Assembly: GCA_036386515.1 (NCBI GenBank)
Contig: DASVVO010000037.1
Location: 1 to 64,000, forward strand
Direction of reading: 5' to 3'
Length of the DNA stretch: 64,000 nucleotides
DNA from: JAIVJZ01 sp036386515
GTDB taxonomy: Bacteria > Acidobacteriota > Blastocatellia > Pyrinomonadales > Pyrinomonadaceae
The notes beneath the pieces were generated by a model that saw only the letters and a program-made list of their open reading frames with translations, was not told the origin of the DNA and searched no databases. The translations under genes were made by a program, and so were the position numbers. Positions 7,638 through 17,900 of the stretch are shown piece by piece. Each line of letters begins with the position of its first letter. Within the stretch, counting starts at the first letter, position 1.

Positions 7638-10229
7638 CTAAGGGGCGCGCAGCACCGCGAGCGGCTTGCGCGTGAGCGAGTCGAAGCTCGACAGCGCGCC
7701 GACCGCCGCGACGAGCAACACGGTCGCGGCCAGCCCGCCGAGGTAGAGCCACGGCGTAAAGCTCCAGGGGATTTCAAACACGAAACGCGAGAGCGCGTAA
7801 GAGAGGGCGACCGCCGCGAGCGTGCCCACCGTGCCCGCCGTCAGGCCGAGCAGCCCATACTCGGCCAGCATGATCGAGAGCAGCATCTTGCGCTTCGCGC
7901 CGAGCGTCTTCAAGACGGCCGCCTCATAGACGCGCTGCCACTTCGTCATCGCAATCGAGCCGACCAGGATGAGCACGCCGCTCAGGAGCACGAAGCCGCC
8001 GATGAACGAGACGGCCAGCGTCACGTTGTTCAAAATTCGCGTCACGGCGCGCATGATGTCCGCCACGTCGATCACGGAGATGTTCGGGTACTTGTCCAGG
8101 AGCGCGCGTTGGAAACGGCCGCGCTCCGCGTCGGTCGCGGGGCCGTTGATGGGCGCGATCAACATCTGCGGCGCGTTTTCCAGCGTGCCCGGCCGGAAGA
8201 GGACGAGAAAGCCCGTGCGCGAGTTGCGCCAGTCAACGCGGCGAATGCTCGTGACGCGCGCCGTCAAGCGGCGACCCGTGATGTCGAACGTGATCGTGCC
8301 GCCGAGGTCGAGTCCCGCCAGGCCCTGCATGCCCTCTTCGATGGACACCTCCGGCTCGCCCGAAGGCTCTGCATCCCAGAACGTCCCCGCGACGATAGTT
8401 TCGTTCGCTTCGAGTTGCGGCCGGTACGTGACGACGTACTCGCGCCCCAACATGCCGCGTTGCGGGCGGCGCGCTTTATCGTCGAGGTCGATGCTCTGGC
8501 CGTTGATCGCGGCGATGCGCATCCGCACCGTCGGGACGAGCGTGGGGCGTTCGCCCGTCGCCCGCGTGATCAACTCTTCGACGCCCTCCTTCTGATCCTT
8601 CTGCACGTCGATCAAAAACATGTTCGGCAACTGCGCGCGCGCCGCCGGGTCGAACTCGCGCACGAGATTCTGTTGCAGCGATTGCGTCGCGATGACGAGG
8701 AACGCGCCGAGGCCGACGGCCAGCACCACGACGCGCGTCTGGTTGCCCGGCCGGTACAGGCTGTTGACGGCGTGCCGCAGCGCGAACGAGCGCACGTGGC
8801 GCGCCCGCCGGACGAGGAAGATGATGAGCATCGCCGTCAGTTGCAGCGCGCCCGCCGTCAGCCCCAAGCCCGCCATGAAGAATGCGCCCACGCGGATGGA
8901 ACCGGCCTGCCACGCCGCCAGCGCGACGAGTCCGCCCACGACGCCGAGCGCGATGAGAGCGCGCGCGACTCCGATGCGCCCCAGCGAGAGCGCGCCGCGC
9001 AAACGTTCGAGGCGGCTGCCTTTCGCCCCGGCCGTCGCCGCGCCGCCGGTCGCCGCCGTCGTGTCCTCGCGCAGCAGCATGTTCGGTTTGATGTGGCGCA
9101 CGCGCAGGAGCGGCAGCGCGGAGAACAGCAGCGAGATGAGCAGGCCGAGCGTCAGCCCCTGCGCGATTGCGCCCGCCGTCAACTCGTAACTCATGTTGGG
9201 AGGCAGCGTCTCGCTGAAACGCCGCGCGACGAACAGCAACGCCCCGCGCGCCAGCACGACGCCGAACAGGCTGCCCGCCAACCCCAGCGCGAGCACCTGC
9301 GCCAGATACACGCCCGCGATCATACGGCTCGACGCGCCCACGCATTTGAGCACGGCGATGGCGCGCTTCTTCTGTTCGATAAAGACGCGCGTCACGTTCG
9401 ACACGCCGATGCCGCCGAGCACGAGAATGACCAGGCCAGTCAGGGAGAGGTAGTTCTCCGAGCGCGTGTACTGTTCGTTCAAACCTTCCTGCGAATCCTT
9501 GTAGGAGCGCACGCTGACGAGGCTGTCTTTCAGCCCCGCGCGCAAGTCCGCGACGAGAGCGTTCAATTCGGCGGGCGACACTTTCAAGAGAACCTTGTTG
9601 CGCGCCCGGCTGCCGAAGCCGGTCAAGCCCGTCGCGGCTATCGCACCGCGCGCGATGAAGACGCGGGGGCCGATGCGAAAGCCGCCCGTTGCGCCCGGCT
9701 CCTGCGCCGTCACGCCGCGTATCTGAAACGTCGAGGCGCCGAGCTTCACCTCGTCGCCGACCTTCAAACTCAGACGCTCCAGGAGCGATGCGGCGACGAC
9801 CACGCCGTTGTTCTCCAGGAGCGCGTGCGTGAAGCGTTCGCCGCTCGCCAGGGTGAACTCGCCGTAGAACGGGTAGGGCGCGTCGATGCCTTTCAACTCG
9901 ACCATCAACGCGCCTTCGCGCGCCTCGTCGGCAGGCCGGAGCATCGTCGCGGCTTCGATGGTCTGCGTCTCGCCTTCGACGCCGCGCGTTTGCGCGATGC
10001 GCCTGACCGTGGCGAGCGTCGCCTCGTTGATCTCGCGCGACGAATCAACCTGCACGTCGGCGGTCAGGATGTTGCGCGCCTCGGAGACCATCGCCAGGTT
10101 GACGTTCTGAATGGTCGAACGCAGCGCGACGATCGCGCCGACGCCGATGCCGATGCACAGGAAGAAAAAGAGCAGACGCTTCCACGAAGAACGTATCTCG
10201 CGCCGCGCCATGCGCCAGATGAATCTCAA
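7638..10229 (-). CDS. ybbP: YbbP-type ABC transporter permease (FtsX family)
   Basis: 863 residues. The layout is an N-terminal membrane segment (about 17-40), a large periplasmic domain, three membrane segments with an FtsX domain (about 265-390), a middle group of helices (about 415-510), a second periplasmic domain and a C-terminal FtsX domain. This two-FtsX arrangement is that of YbbP-like permeases, thought to extract or transport lipid-like substrates from the inner membrane. The ATG overlaps the ATPase stop by 4 bp (ATGA), so translation is coupled. The order ybbA-ybbP divergent from tesA is the same as in E. coli, which supports the assignment. Confidence 0.88.
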   Translation of the reverse strand: MRFIWRMARREIRSSWKRLLFFFLCIGIGVGAIVALRSTIQNVNLAMVSEARNILTADVQVDSSREINEATLATVRRIAQTRGVEGETQTIEAATMLRPADEAREGALMVELKGIDAPYPFYGEFTLASGERFTHALLENNGVVVAASLLERLSLKVGDEVKLGASTFQIRGVTAQEPGATGGFRIGPRVFIARGAIAATGLTGFGSRARNKVLLKVSPAELNALVADLRAGLKDSLVSVRSYKDSQEGLNEQYTRSENYLSLTGLVILVLGGIGVSNVTRVFIEQKKRAIAVLKCVGASSRMIAGVYLAQVLALGLAGSLFGVVLARGALLFVARRFSETLPPNMSYELTAGAIAQGLTLGLLISLLFSALPLLRVRHIKPNMLLREDTTAATGGAATAGAKGSRLERLRGALSLGRIGVARALIALGVVGGLVALAAWQAGSIRVGAFFMAGLGLTAGALQLTAMLIIFLVRRARHVRSFALRHAVNSLYRPGNQTRVVVLAVGLGAFLVIATQSLQQNLVREFDPAARAQLPNMFLIDVQKDQKEGVEELITRATGERPTLVPTVRMRIAAINGQSIDLDDKARRPQRGMLGREYVVTYRPQLEANETIVAGTFWDAEPSGEPEVSIEEGMQGLAGLDLGGTITFDITGRRLTARVTSIRRVDWRNSRTGFLVLFRPGTLENAPQMLIAPINGPATDAERGRFQRALLDKYPNISVIDVADIMRAVTRILNNVTLAVSFIGGFVLLSGVLILVGSIAMTKWQRVYEAAVLKTLGAKRKMLLSIMLAEYGLLGLTAGTVGTLAAVALSYALSRFVFEIPWSFTPWLYLGGLAATVLLVAAVGALSSFDSLTRKPLAVLRAP

Positions 10230-11041
10230 CGCCGCCCCCTTCGCGGTTCCGCCGCTGTCTCTAACGCCGCGTCGCTCGCCGCACCGCTCGCTTCATTGCC
10301 CGCCGCGCCGCCGGTCACCGCGTCGCCTGCGCGCGTCTCACCCGGCGCGCCCGTCGCAGCCGCGTCGCCGTTCGCTTCGCTATCGCCGACGACGCGCCCG
10401 TCGCGGAGCGCGATGCGCCGGTCGGCGAGCGCGGCGAGTTCGTGGTCGTGCGTGATGAGGATGAGCGTCGTGCCGCGCTGGCGGTTGAGCTTCAACATGA
10501 GGTCGAAGACGTGGCGGCCGTTCAGCGAGTCGAGGTTGCCGGTCGGTTCGTCGGCCAGCAGGATCGAGGGGTCGTTCGAGAAGGCGCGCGCAATTGAGAC
10601 GCGCTGCTGCTCGCCGCCCGACAACTGCGACGGGTAATGATGCGCGCGCGCCGTCAGGTCAACGTCGGCGAGCAGCGCGCGCGCCCGCGCGGGCGCGTCC
10701 CGCAGACCGGCGATCTCCATCGGCACGAGCACGTTCTCGTAGGCCGTGAGCGAAGTGATGAGATGGAAGGATTGAAAGACGATGCCGATCTTCCGGCCGC
10801 GCAATTCGGCGAGCGAGTCTTCGTCCATCGTCGTGATCGCCTGACCGTCAACGCGTATCTCGCCCGCCGTCGGCGCGTCGAGTCCGGCGATGAGTCCGAG
10901 CAGGGTTGACTTGCCGCTGCCCGAAGGGCCGACGATGGAAACGAACTGCCCGTCGGGGATGGTGAGATCGAGCGAGTGCAGGATCGTCAGCGTCTCCGCG
11001 CCGGAAGGAACTTCTTTCCTGAGTCTGTATAATTCAATCAT
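10226..11041 (-). CDS. ybbA: YbbA-type ABC transporter ATP-binding protein
   Basis: 271 residues from ATG 11041; an upstream in-frame extension reads into the divergent tesA gene and is not family-like, while MIELYRLRK is the usual beginning. Walker A GPSGSGKST (38-46), signature LSGGEQQRV and Walker B ILLADEPTGNLDS place it in the LolD/MacB/YbbA group of ATPases that energise FtsX-type permeases. An unusual C-terminal tail of about 50 residues, rich in Ala, Gly and Thr and ending in RRGRR, follows the ABC domain. No ribosome site precedes the start; its ATG overlaps the tesA ATG on the other strand. Confidence 0.9.
   Translation of the reverse strand: MIELYRLRKEVPSGAETLTILHSLDLTIPDGQFVSIVGPSGSGKSTLLGLIAGLDAPTAGEIRVDGQAITTMDEDSLAELRGRKIGIVFQSFHLITSLTAYENVLVPMEIAGLRDAPARARALLADVDLTARAHHYPSQLSGGEQQRVSIARAFSNDPSILLADEPTGNLDSLNGRHVFDLMLKLNRQRGTTLILITHDHELAALADRRIALRDGRVVGDSEANGDAAATGAPGETRAGDAVTGGAAGNEASGAASDAALETAAEPRRGRR
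11028..11033 (+). promoter_or_regulatory. Perfect -10 box TATAAT placed for a leaderless tesA transcript
   Basis: TATAAT ends 6 bp before the tesA ATG at 11040, so transcription would start at or next to the A of the start codon. There is no ribosome site close to the ATG and no good -35 box. The box lies inside the first codons of ybbA on the other strand. Confidence 0.6.
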
Positions 11042-11729
11042 GCGTAAATTTATTTCATCCAGCTTAACACTACTCGCCGCCTTTATGCTCTGCGCCTGCG
11101 GCAACACCCGGGGCGACGCGCCCGCTGCGCCCGCGCCGCTCGCCGCGACGCCCATCCCGGCGCAGACGCGGCCGAAGATCGTCGCCCTCGGCGACAGCCT
11201 GACGGCAGGTTACGGCCTCTCCCTTCACGAAAGTTACCCGTCGCTCTTACAAGAACAACTCAAACATGACGGTTTTGATTACGAGGTGGTCAACGCGGGA
11301 GTTTCCGGCGACACGACGGCCGGAGGCTTGCGCCGTCTCGACTGGGCGCTCGAAGGCGACGTGCGTTTCGTCATCCTCGAACTCGGCGCAAACGACATCC
11401 TGCGCGGCCTGCCCACCGCCGAGATGCGCAGGAACCTCTCACAGATCATCGAACGCGCGCGGGCGGGCGGCGCACAGGTGTTGCTTGCCGGGATGTACGC
11501 CCCCACCAACCCCGGCGACGAATACGTGCGCGCCAGCATGGAAGTCTTCCCCGCGCTCGCCGAAGAATACGACCTGCCCCTCATCCCCTTCTTCCTCGAC
11601 CGCGTCGCCGGCATCGAAAACCTCAACCAGGCCGACGGCATCCACCCCAACCTCGAAGGCACGCGCATCGTCGCCGCAACCGTCTATCAACATCTCAAGC
11701 CGCTGCTTGAGAAAGATCAGAAACGTTGA
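11040..11729 (+). CDS. tesA: TesA-type GDSL lysophospholipase/arylesterase lipoprotein
   Basis: 229 residues. The N-terminus is a lipoprotein signal (hydrophobic 8-17, lipobox LCAC with Cys20), followed by an Ala/Pro linker. SGNH hydrolase blocks are complete: GDSLTAGYGL with Ser53, the Gly around 87-90, GANDIL with Asn118 and DGIHPN with Asp199 and His202. E. coli TesA is a periplasmic esterase with lysophospholipase activity; here it would be membrane-tethered. Divergence from ybbA-ybbP is conserved synteny and suggests a shared lipid substrate. The start codon overlaps that of ybbA; see the -10 box at 11028. Confidence 0.92.
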   Translation: MRKFISSSLTLLAAFMLCACGNTRGDAPAAPAPLAATPIPAQTRPKIVALGDSLTAGYGLSLHESYPSLLQEQLKHDGFDYEVVNAGVSGDTTAGGLRRLDWALEGDVRFVILELGANDILRGLPTAEMRRNLSQIIERARAGGAQVLLAGMYAPTNPGDEYVRASMEVFPALAEEYDLPLIPFFLDRVAGIENLNQADGIHPNLEGTRIVAATVYQHLKPLLEKDQKR

Positions 11730-11776
11730 ATCAAGAGAGCGACTGTTTCCTCCCCCACACATCTTCGAAAGGCGCG

Positions 11777-12226
11777 ATGCTCATGCGAAAACTTTTCTTT
11801 AACCTCCTGACGATCTCGTTGCTCATCGGCGGCCTGGACGACCTGAAAGTATCAGCGCAACGAACGGCGACCATTACCGGCGCGCTCTCTTACCCCACCG
11901 ATGACGGTTTACCCCGGATGATCGTGTGTGCGGAGGCCGTCAACTCCGTCACCATCCATTGCACGGACAAGCGCATCCCCCAGCGAAGAACGGGCAAGAC
12001 GACGTACAAACTGGCGGTTCCCGCCGGAACCTATCATGTCTTCGCGACGGTGGTGAACGGCGAAGATTCAGGTGAAGGGTTTCAGGGTTACAAGGCTTAC
12101 TACTCGGAGTTTGTTAAATGCGGTCTCTCGGTCAATTGCCCGTCCCACGCGCCCATCAAGGTAACGCTCCACGCCGGGCAGACTCTAGCGAACATCGATC
12201 CCGGCGATTGGTACGTTGACAACTGA
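11777..12226 (+). CDS. Small secreted protein with carboxypeptidase-regulatory-like fold
   Basis: 149 residues from ATG 11777 (GAAAGG upstream; a second ATG at 11783 is possible). A signal peptide covers about the first 25 residues (LFFNLLTISLLIGG, then VSAQ). The mature part has the look of a beta-sandwich Cna-B/carboxypeptidase-regulatory domain (TITGALSYP, YKLAVPAGTYHVFA, VTLHAGQT) and four cysteines that may form disulfides. Exported; function unknown. It follows tesA by 47 bp and may be cotranscribed. Confidence 0.65.
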   Translation: MLMRKLFFNLLTISLLIGGLDDLKVSAQRTATITGALSYPTDDGLPRMIVCAEAVNSVTIHCTDKRIPQRRTGKTTYKLAVPAGTYHVFATVVNGEDSGEGFQGYKAYYSEFVKCGLSVNCPSHAPIKVTLHAGQTLANIDPGDWYVDN

Positions 12227-12332
12227 CATTTCCACTGCGGAGTTCTCGTCGGCCTGAGCGCGAATTCATCCGTGTTCAATGAAGACAGTTCCTTTCGGTC
12301 TCCATTCATCTTTCCGCGCTCCTACTTCGTCG

Positions 12333-14585
12333 TTATCTTTCAATCCTGATCTCTATGTCGCGCCCCTCGGTCGCTTCGTTGCCGTGGTAGTCGGCGGCGA
12401 TGATGCGTAGGGTGTAGTCGCCGGCGGGTAACTGCGAGGCGTCCCAGGCGGAGCGCGCGGCGCGGCCGTGGCGGACGAAGTTCGTGGCCTCGTAGAGGAA
12501 GCGGGTGGACTTGCTGCCGTAGACGGTGATGCCGCTCTCGTCTGCGTAGGCCACTTTGACGGCCTCCATGTCGGGCGGCATCCGGTCGAATAGGAGCGTG
12601 ATGCGCGGTTGCTCGAAGCCGGGCGCGGGCGCGCCGTCAGGGCGGAGCAACTGGTAGCCGAGGCGGTAGAGGCCGAGACGGCGGCGCGCCTGGTTGCCGT
12701 CAACTTGATCGTAGGCGTCAACCACGATCCGCACCTGCCCGCCGCTGACGAGCAGGCGTCCGTCGCGCCGTTCGGTGAGCCGGGAGCCTGTGCGTGCGTC
12801 GAAGAGTTGAACGCCGTCGCGCTCGATCTTCGGCGCGACGGTGTCGGAGAAGTCGATGAGGGGGAGCGTGAGCGGATTGAGTTCGGCGTTCGGCGCGCCG
12901 AAATTCATGTGGACGTGATACATGCGATTGATCGTGCCGAGCGCGTCGCCCACGCGGAAGCGCGTGCCGCGTTTGAGGCGGACGCGCTTGAGTTTCCCTT
13001 CCGCGTCGCGCTGCGGCGTGAAGCGCGCGGCGTCGAGCAACTCGTCTCGCTCGTTGCGCCCGACGCGCAGGTGGACATAGGTCATCACGCCGACGCGCAA
13101 GCCCTCGTTGAGTTCGCCGTGTCCCCAGTTGGTCAGCGGACTCTCGATTTTTTCGTCGAGGACGGCGCGCACCGTCTGGCCGTAAGTGCCGAAGATGTCG
13201 ATGCCGCTGTGCAGGTGATGGCGGCTGTCCGTCGTGTCGTAACTGCCGCGCACCTCGCCGAGCGTGGCGGCCACTTCGTGCCAACTTCTTTGCGGGTCTA
13301 GCGGCCACGGCAGCGACTCGATGCCGAGCGCGGCGGCCGACAGGCGCGGCGGCAAGTCGTCCGCGGTCGCCACCGGCGCGGAGTTGTGTGCGGAATCGCC
13401 CGCCGGTGCATTCGCGCCCGGCGTCGAATCGGCGGGCGGCGCAACATCCGGCGTGGCCGCGCCGTGCGTGGCGGCGTTGCCCGTCGCCGCCGTTGCGCCC
13501 ACTTGCGCCGGGGTCAACTTGCGGACGAGATAGTTCGCGCTATCGGCAACGTACAGCGCGCCGCTTTTATCAACCGCGATGCCCGCCGGTTGATTGAAGG
13601 GCGCGGGCGGTTGGCCGTCGCCGGAGGCCGCGCCCGTTCCCGCGATGAGGTGAATCGTACGCCCGTCGGGCGCGAGTTGCCAGATGCGGTTGCGCTCGCG
13701 CTCCGCCACGTAGAGAAAATTATCGTGCGTGAGCGCGAGTCCCAACGGCTCGAACGCGCCGTCGAACTGCGAGCCGTCGGCGGGCGCGGGCGCGAGCGTC
13801 GAGACCTGCCCGTCCTTCGATAGTTTACGCAGGCGACGGTTGCCCGTGTCCGCGATGAACAATTCGCCCTCCGGCGTGGCGACGAGGGCGCACGGCGTAT
13901 CGAACAGCGCGCCGCCGCTGCCTGCGCCATCCGCGTAGCCGGGCGCGCTGCCGCCCGCGATGGTGCTCACCTGCGCGTCGGCCGTCGTGATCAAGCGTAT
14001 GCGGTCGTTGTAAGTGTCGGCGACATAGACGCGCTCGCCGCTCGCGTCAACGGCGACGCCGACGGGGGCGTTGAACTGCGCCGCCTGCGCCGCGCCGTCG
14101 CGCGCGCCCGGCGTGCCGTCGCCCGCAAGCGTCGTCACCGCGCCTTCGGGCGTCACTTTGCGGATGCGGTGGTTCGACGTGTCGGCGACGTAGAGATTGC
14201 CCTCCCGGTCGATGGCGAGGGCGGAGGGCGTGTTGAAAGAGGCCGCGCCGCCCGCGCCGTCCGAGAAGCCTTCCGCGCCGCCCGCGAGCGTCGTCACCGC
14301 GCCCTCCGCGCCGATCTTGCGGATACGATTACTATCGCCCGCGTCGGCGACGTAGACGTTGCCGCGCCGGTCAACCGCGACGCCGAACGGGTTGTGAAAA
14401 CGCGCCTGCGTCGGCGTTTGGGCGTCGGTCGCGCCGGGCGCGCCCTCGCCCGCGTGCGTCGAGACTGTGGCGCGCCAACCGGCGACGGTCGGCACGGGGC
14501 GTTCGCGCAGGCGGTAATAGACGAAGACGGCGACGCGGGTTGAGATGACGAGGAGCGCGAGCGTGAGCAAGAGGCGTTTGGACAT
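12333..14585 (-). CDS. Membrane-anchored NHL beta-propeller fused to M23-like peptidase domain
   Basis: 750 residues. An N-terminal signal anchor (5-22) is followed by five to six NHL repeats (about 40-360) with the pattern FNxPxGVAVD..G.VYVAD..N.RIRK.....VTTLAG. A Pro/Ala/Thr linker leads to a LytM/M23-like domain: HSGID (His459, Asp463) and HVH (557-559) match the zinc ligand motifs HxxxD and HxH. A beta-rich C-terminal part follows. M23 enzymes cut peptidoglycan cross-links or act as activators when degenerate; here the ligands look present. The NHL part may bind a partner. Divergently transcribed from the VPS10-like gene. Confidence 0.75.
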   Translation of the reverse strand: MSKRLLLTLALLVISTRVAVFVYYRLRERPVPTVAGWRATVSTHAGEGAPGATDAQTPTQARFHNPFGVAVDRRGNVYVADAGDSNRIRKIGAEGAVTTLAGGAEGFSDGAGGAASFNTPSALAIDREGNLYVADTSNHRIRKVTPEGAVTTLAGDGTPGARDGAAQAAQFNAPVGVAVDASGERVYVADTYNDRIRLITTADAQVSTIAGGSAPGYADGAGSGGALFDTPCALVATPEGELFIADTGNRRLRKLSKDGQVSTLAPAPADGSQFDGAFEPLGLALTHDNFLYVAERERNRIWQLAPDGRTIHLIAGTGAASGDGQPPAPFNQPAGIAVDKSGALYVADSANYLVRKLTPAQVGATAATGNAATHGAATPDVAPPADSTPGANAPAGDSAHNSAPVATADDLPPRLSAAALGIESLPWPLDPQRSWHEVAATLGEVRGSYDTTDSRHHLHSGIDIFGTYGQTVRAVLDEKIESPLTNWGHGELNEGLRVGVMTYVHLRVGRNERDELLDAARFTPQRDAEGKLKRVRLKRGTRFRVGDALGTINRMYHVHMNFGAPNAELNPLTLPLIDFSDTVAPKIERDGVQLFDARTGSRLTERRDGRLLVSGGQVRIVVDAYDQVDGNQARRRLGLYRLGYQLLRPDGAPAPGFEQPRITLLFDRMPPDMEAVKVAYADESGITVYGSKSTRFLYEATNFVRHGRAARSAWDASQLPAGDYTLRIIAADYHGNEATEGRDIEIRIER

Positions 14586-14679
14586 TCTTCGGGCGGCTCG
14601 GGTGCGGTTACGGCGGTCAGATTCGGACAGGATTCTTATGTAGTTTTCGCGCGGCGGTTGTCAACCGGAGCGGGAGAGA

Positions 14680-14757
14680 ATGAAGGGATGAGGGCGGAGG
14701 GATGAGGGATGAATGAAGAAACTACTCAGGCGAGTTGAGTATTCTTCTCGTCCCTTT
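14680..14757. repeat. TCATCCC palindrome, copy B
   Basis: The left arm is GGATGAGGGATGAATGAAG (14699-14717), preceded by a second GGGATGAGGGCGGA unit. The right arm (GAGTATTCTTCTCGTCCCT, 14737-14755) is shorter and more diverged than in other copies. It lies in the 371-bp divergent gap 14586-14956, which must hold promoters for both neighbours; I see no confident promoter there. Confidence 0.7.
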
Positions 14758-14956
14758 ATTTCTCCGTGCCCTGTGTGTTCGCCGTGGCGCACGGCCTTGT
14801 GCCGACGCTTGGCCGCGACCCGGCGTAAATCTTCGCGGCGGGAAACTTTTCGCCGTGATTTCTCGAATCTAACGATAGACGCACAAACAAGAGTTGGTTT
14901 ATCTTTCCAGTTCCATTCTGTTTTATTCAAGTTACGCCGCCGTAGGAGTCGAGTTC

Positions 14957-17900
14957 ATGCTGAAATGCCGTTTGCCTCAAGTTTGGGCGTTAGCCCTGCT
15001 TTTCTTACTCTGTTCAAATCTCACTCAACACGTCGCGGCGCAGGAGCAACAGACGCCGACCCCGACGCCCGCGCCGACCGCGACGCCCGCGCCCTCAGCG
15101 ACGCCCGAAGAACGTTTCGACCCGGCGAAGGACGCCGGCGCGCCCGCGAAGAACACCGGCGCAGCGGCGGCGACGGCGGCCAAAGACGAGAAGGACGCGG
15201 GGCGGGAGGCCAATCCCTTCGAGCGTCTCGAATGGCGCAGCATCGGCCCGGCCAACATGGGCGGGCGCACGAGTGATGTGGAGGGCGTCGCGGGCGACCC
15301 CGACCTCGTCTACGTCGGCACGGCTTCGGGCGGCATCTGGAAGACCGTGAACGGCGGGCAGACGTGGCGGCCGATCTTCGAGCGACAGGGCACGATCTCC
15401 GTCGGCGACCTCGCGCTCGAACCGAAGAACCCGGACGTGGTGTGGGTCGGCACGGGCGAGTCGAACGTGCGCAACAGCGTCTCGTTCGGCGACGGCGTCT
15501 ACAAGTCAACGGACGGCGGGAAAACCTGGAAACACATGGGGCTGCGCGACAGCCGCCACATCTCGCGCATCGTCATCAACCCGCGCAACCCGGACGTGGT
15601 TTACGTCGGCGCGCTCGGCCACGCGTTCGGCGCGAACGAGGAGCGCGGCGTCTTTATGACGACCGACGGCGGGAAGACATGGACGAAGACGCTCTACATC
15701 GACGCGGAGCACGGCGTCTCCGATCTCGACATCGACCCCGCCAACCCGAACGTGCTCTACGCCGCGATGTGGCAATTCCGCCGCACGCCCTGGACGCACA
15801 AGAGCGGCAGCGAGCGCGGCGGCGTCTTCAAATCCATCGACGGCGGGCGCACCTGGAACAAGCTCACCACGGGCTTGCCGAAACTCATCGGGCGCATCGG
15901 CGTCAAAGTCGCGCCGAGCAGCCCGAACGTCGTCTACGCGATCACGGAGTCGAAGGAAGGCACGCTCTATCGTTCGGACGACGCGGGCGACACTTGGCGG
16001 CGCGTCTCGAATCAGGCATCGATCGTCTCGCGCGGTTTTTATTACACGGACATGCGCGTTGACCCGACGAACGCGGATCGCATCTACGCCATCGCCTCGA
16101 CGCTGTTCGTCTCGATTGACGGCGGGCGCACGTTTCGCTCCATCACCGGGCGCACGCACATCGACTACCACGCGCTCTGGATCGACCCCGTCGATCCGCG
16201 CCGCATGTGGCAGGGGCAGGACGGCGGCGTCGCCGTCTCCTACGACCGCGGCGAAACGTGGGAGTACGTCAACAACATGCCGCTCGGCCAGTTCTATCAA
16301 ATTCACGCCGACAACCGTCAGCCGTTTTACTACGTGATGGGCGGGCTTCAAGATAACGGCAGTTGGACGGGGCCGAGCCGCACGCGCGAACCCGCCGGCA
16401 TACTTAACGACGACTGGCGCATGATCAGTTTCGGCGACGGCTTCTACACCCTCAACCACGCCGACGATCCTGAGCTATACCTCTCCGAATCGCAGGGCGG
16501 CGGCATCGTCCGCACCGACATGCGTAACCGCGAGCAACAGTCCATCACGCCCTACGCCGACGATCTCGGCGGCCCCGCCTCGGAGCAAAAATATCGCTTC
16601 AACTGGAACTCGCCCATCATCCTCTCGCCGCACGACAAGAACACCGTCTATCTCGGCGGCAACGTCGTCTTCAAGTCAACCGACTTCGGCAAGAGTTGGA
16701 CGGCCATCAGCCCCGATCTCACCACGAACGACCGGGCGAAACAAGGCGACGCGGGCGGCCCCGTCGCGCTGGAGAACACGGGCGCGGAATATCACACGAC
16801 CGTCATCAGCATTGCCGAATCCCCTTTGCGCGCCGGGCACCTCTGGGCAGGCACCGACGACGGCCAACTCCAGGCCTCGACCGACGGCGGCAAGCGTTGG
16901 ACGAACCTGACCAAAAACGTCCCCGGTCTCAAGGAGAACTCGCCCGTCTCGCACGTCGAACTATCGCGCGCCGACGACCAGACGGCCTACGTCTCCTTCG
17001 ACCGCCACATGCTCGACGACCTGCGCCCCTACGTCTACAAGACGATTGACGGCGGGCGCACCTTCCGCAACGTCAGCGGCAATTTGCCCCCGAACGCCTA
17101 CGTCTGGGTCGTGCGCGAAGACCCGAAGAACACGAACCTGATCTACGCCGGGACGGAACTCGGCCTCTACGTTTCCTATACGGGCGGCAACACGTGGCAG
17201 CCTTTGACGCTCAAGAACCTGCCGCACGTCGCCATCCACGACATCATCGTCCACCCGCGCGACAACGACTTGATCCTCGGCACGCACGGCCGCAGCATCT
17301 TGATTTTCGACGACGCCACGCCCATCCAGCAGATGAGCGACACGGTGCGCGGCGCGGACTTGCACCTGTTCGACATACGCCCCGCCCTGCGCTACACCAC
17401 GCGCTTCACGCGCTACGGCATCGGCGACAAACCCTTCACCGGCCAGAACCCGCCCTACGGCGCGCTCCTCACTTACCACCTCAAAGCGAAGCCCGACGAG
17501 AAGACGAAGGTGCGCCTCGAAATCCGCGACGCCAAAGGCCAACTCGTGCTCGAAGAGACGCGCGTGCCGAAAGAGCGGGGCTTGAATCGCTACGCGTGGA
17601 ACCTGCGCTACGGCGGCGCGCAGGTGCGGCGTCCGCCGACCACCGAAGAGACGCCCTTTGGCGGAAACGCGCGCGGCCCGCAGGTGCTGCCCGGCACGTA
17701 CACCGTCAAACTTTTCGTCGGCGACAAGTCGGTCGAGCGGCGCGTCGAAGTGCGTCTCGACCCGACCCTCGGTGTGCCCGCGCCGGATTTGCAGTTGACG
17801 CACGACATGAGTTTGAAGTTGCGCGACATGCAATCGACCACCAACACCATGCTGCGCGCGCTCGACAGCATCAAGAGCCAACTCCAGTTTATCGAACGCA

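Noticed and set aside
7515..10637. Very long open frame on the plus strand opposite ybbP-ybbA
   Set aside because: It is an Arg/Ala/Asp-rich antisense frame produced by high GC codon bias; the minus strand encodes clear FtsX and ABC proteins.
14661..14930. Possible small gene in the 14.6-14.9 kb divergent gap
   Set aside because: The frame runs through the TCATCCC repeat, has no ribosome site and no protein-like composition.
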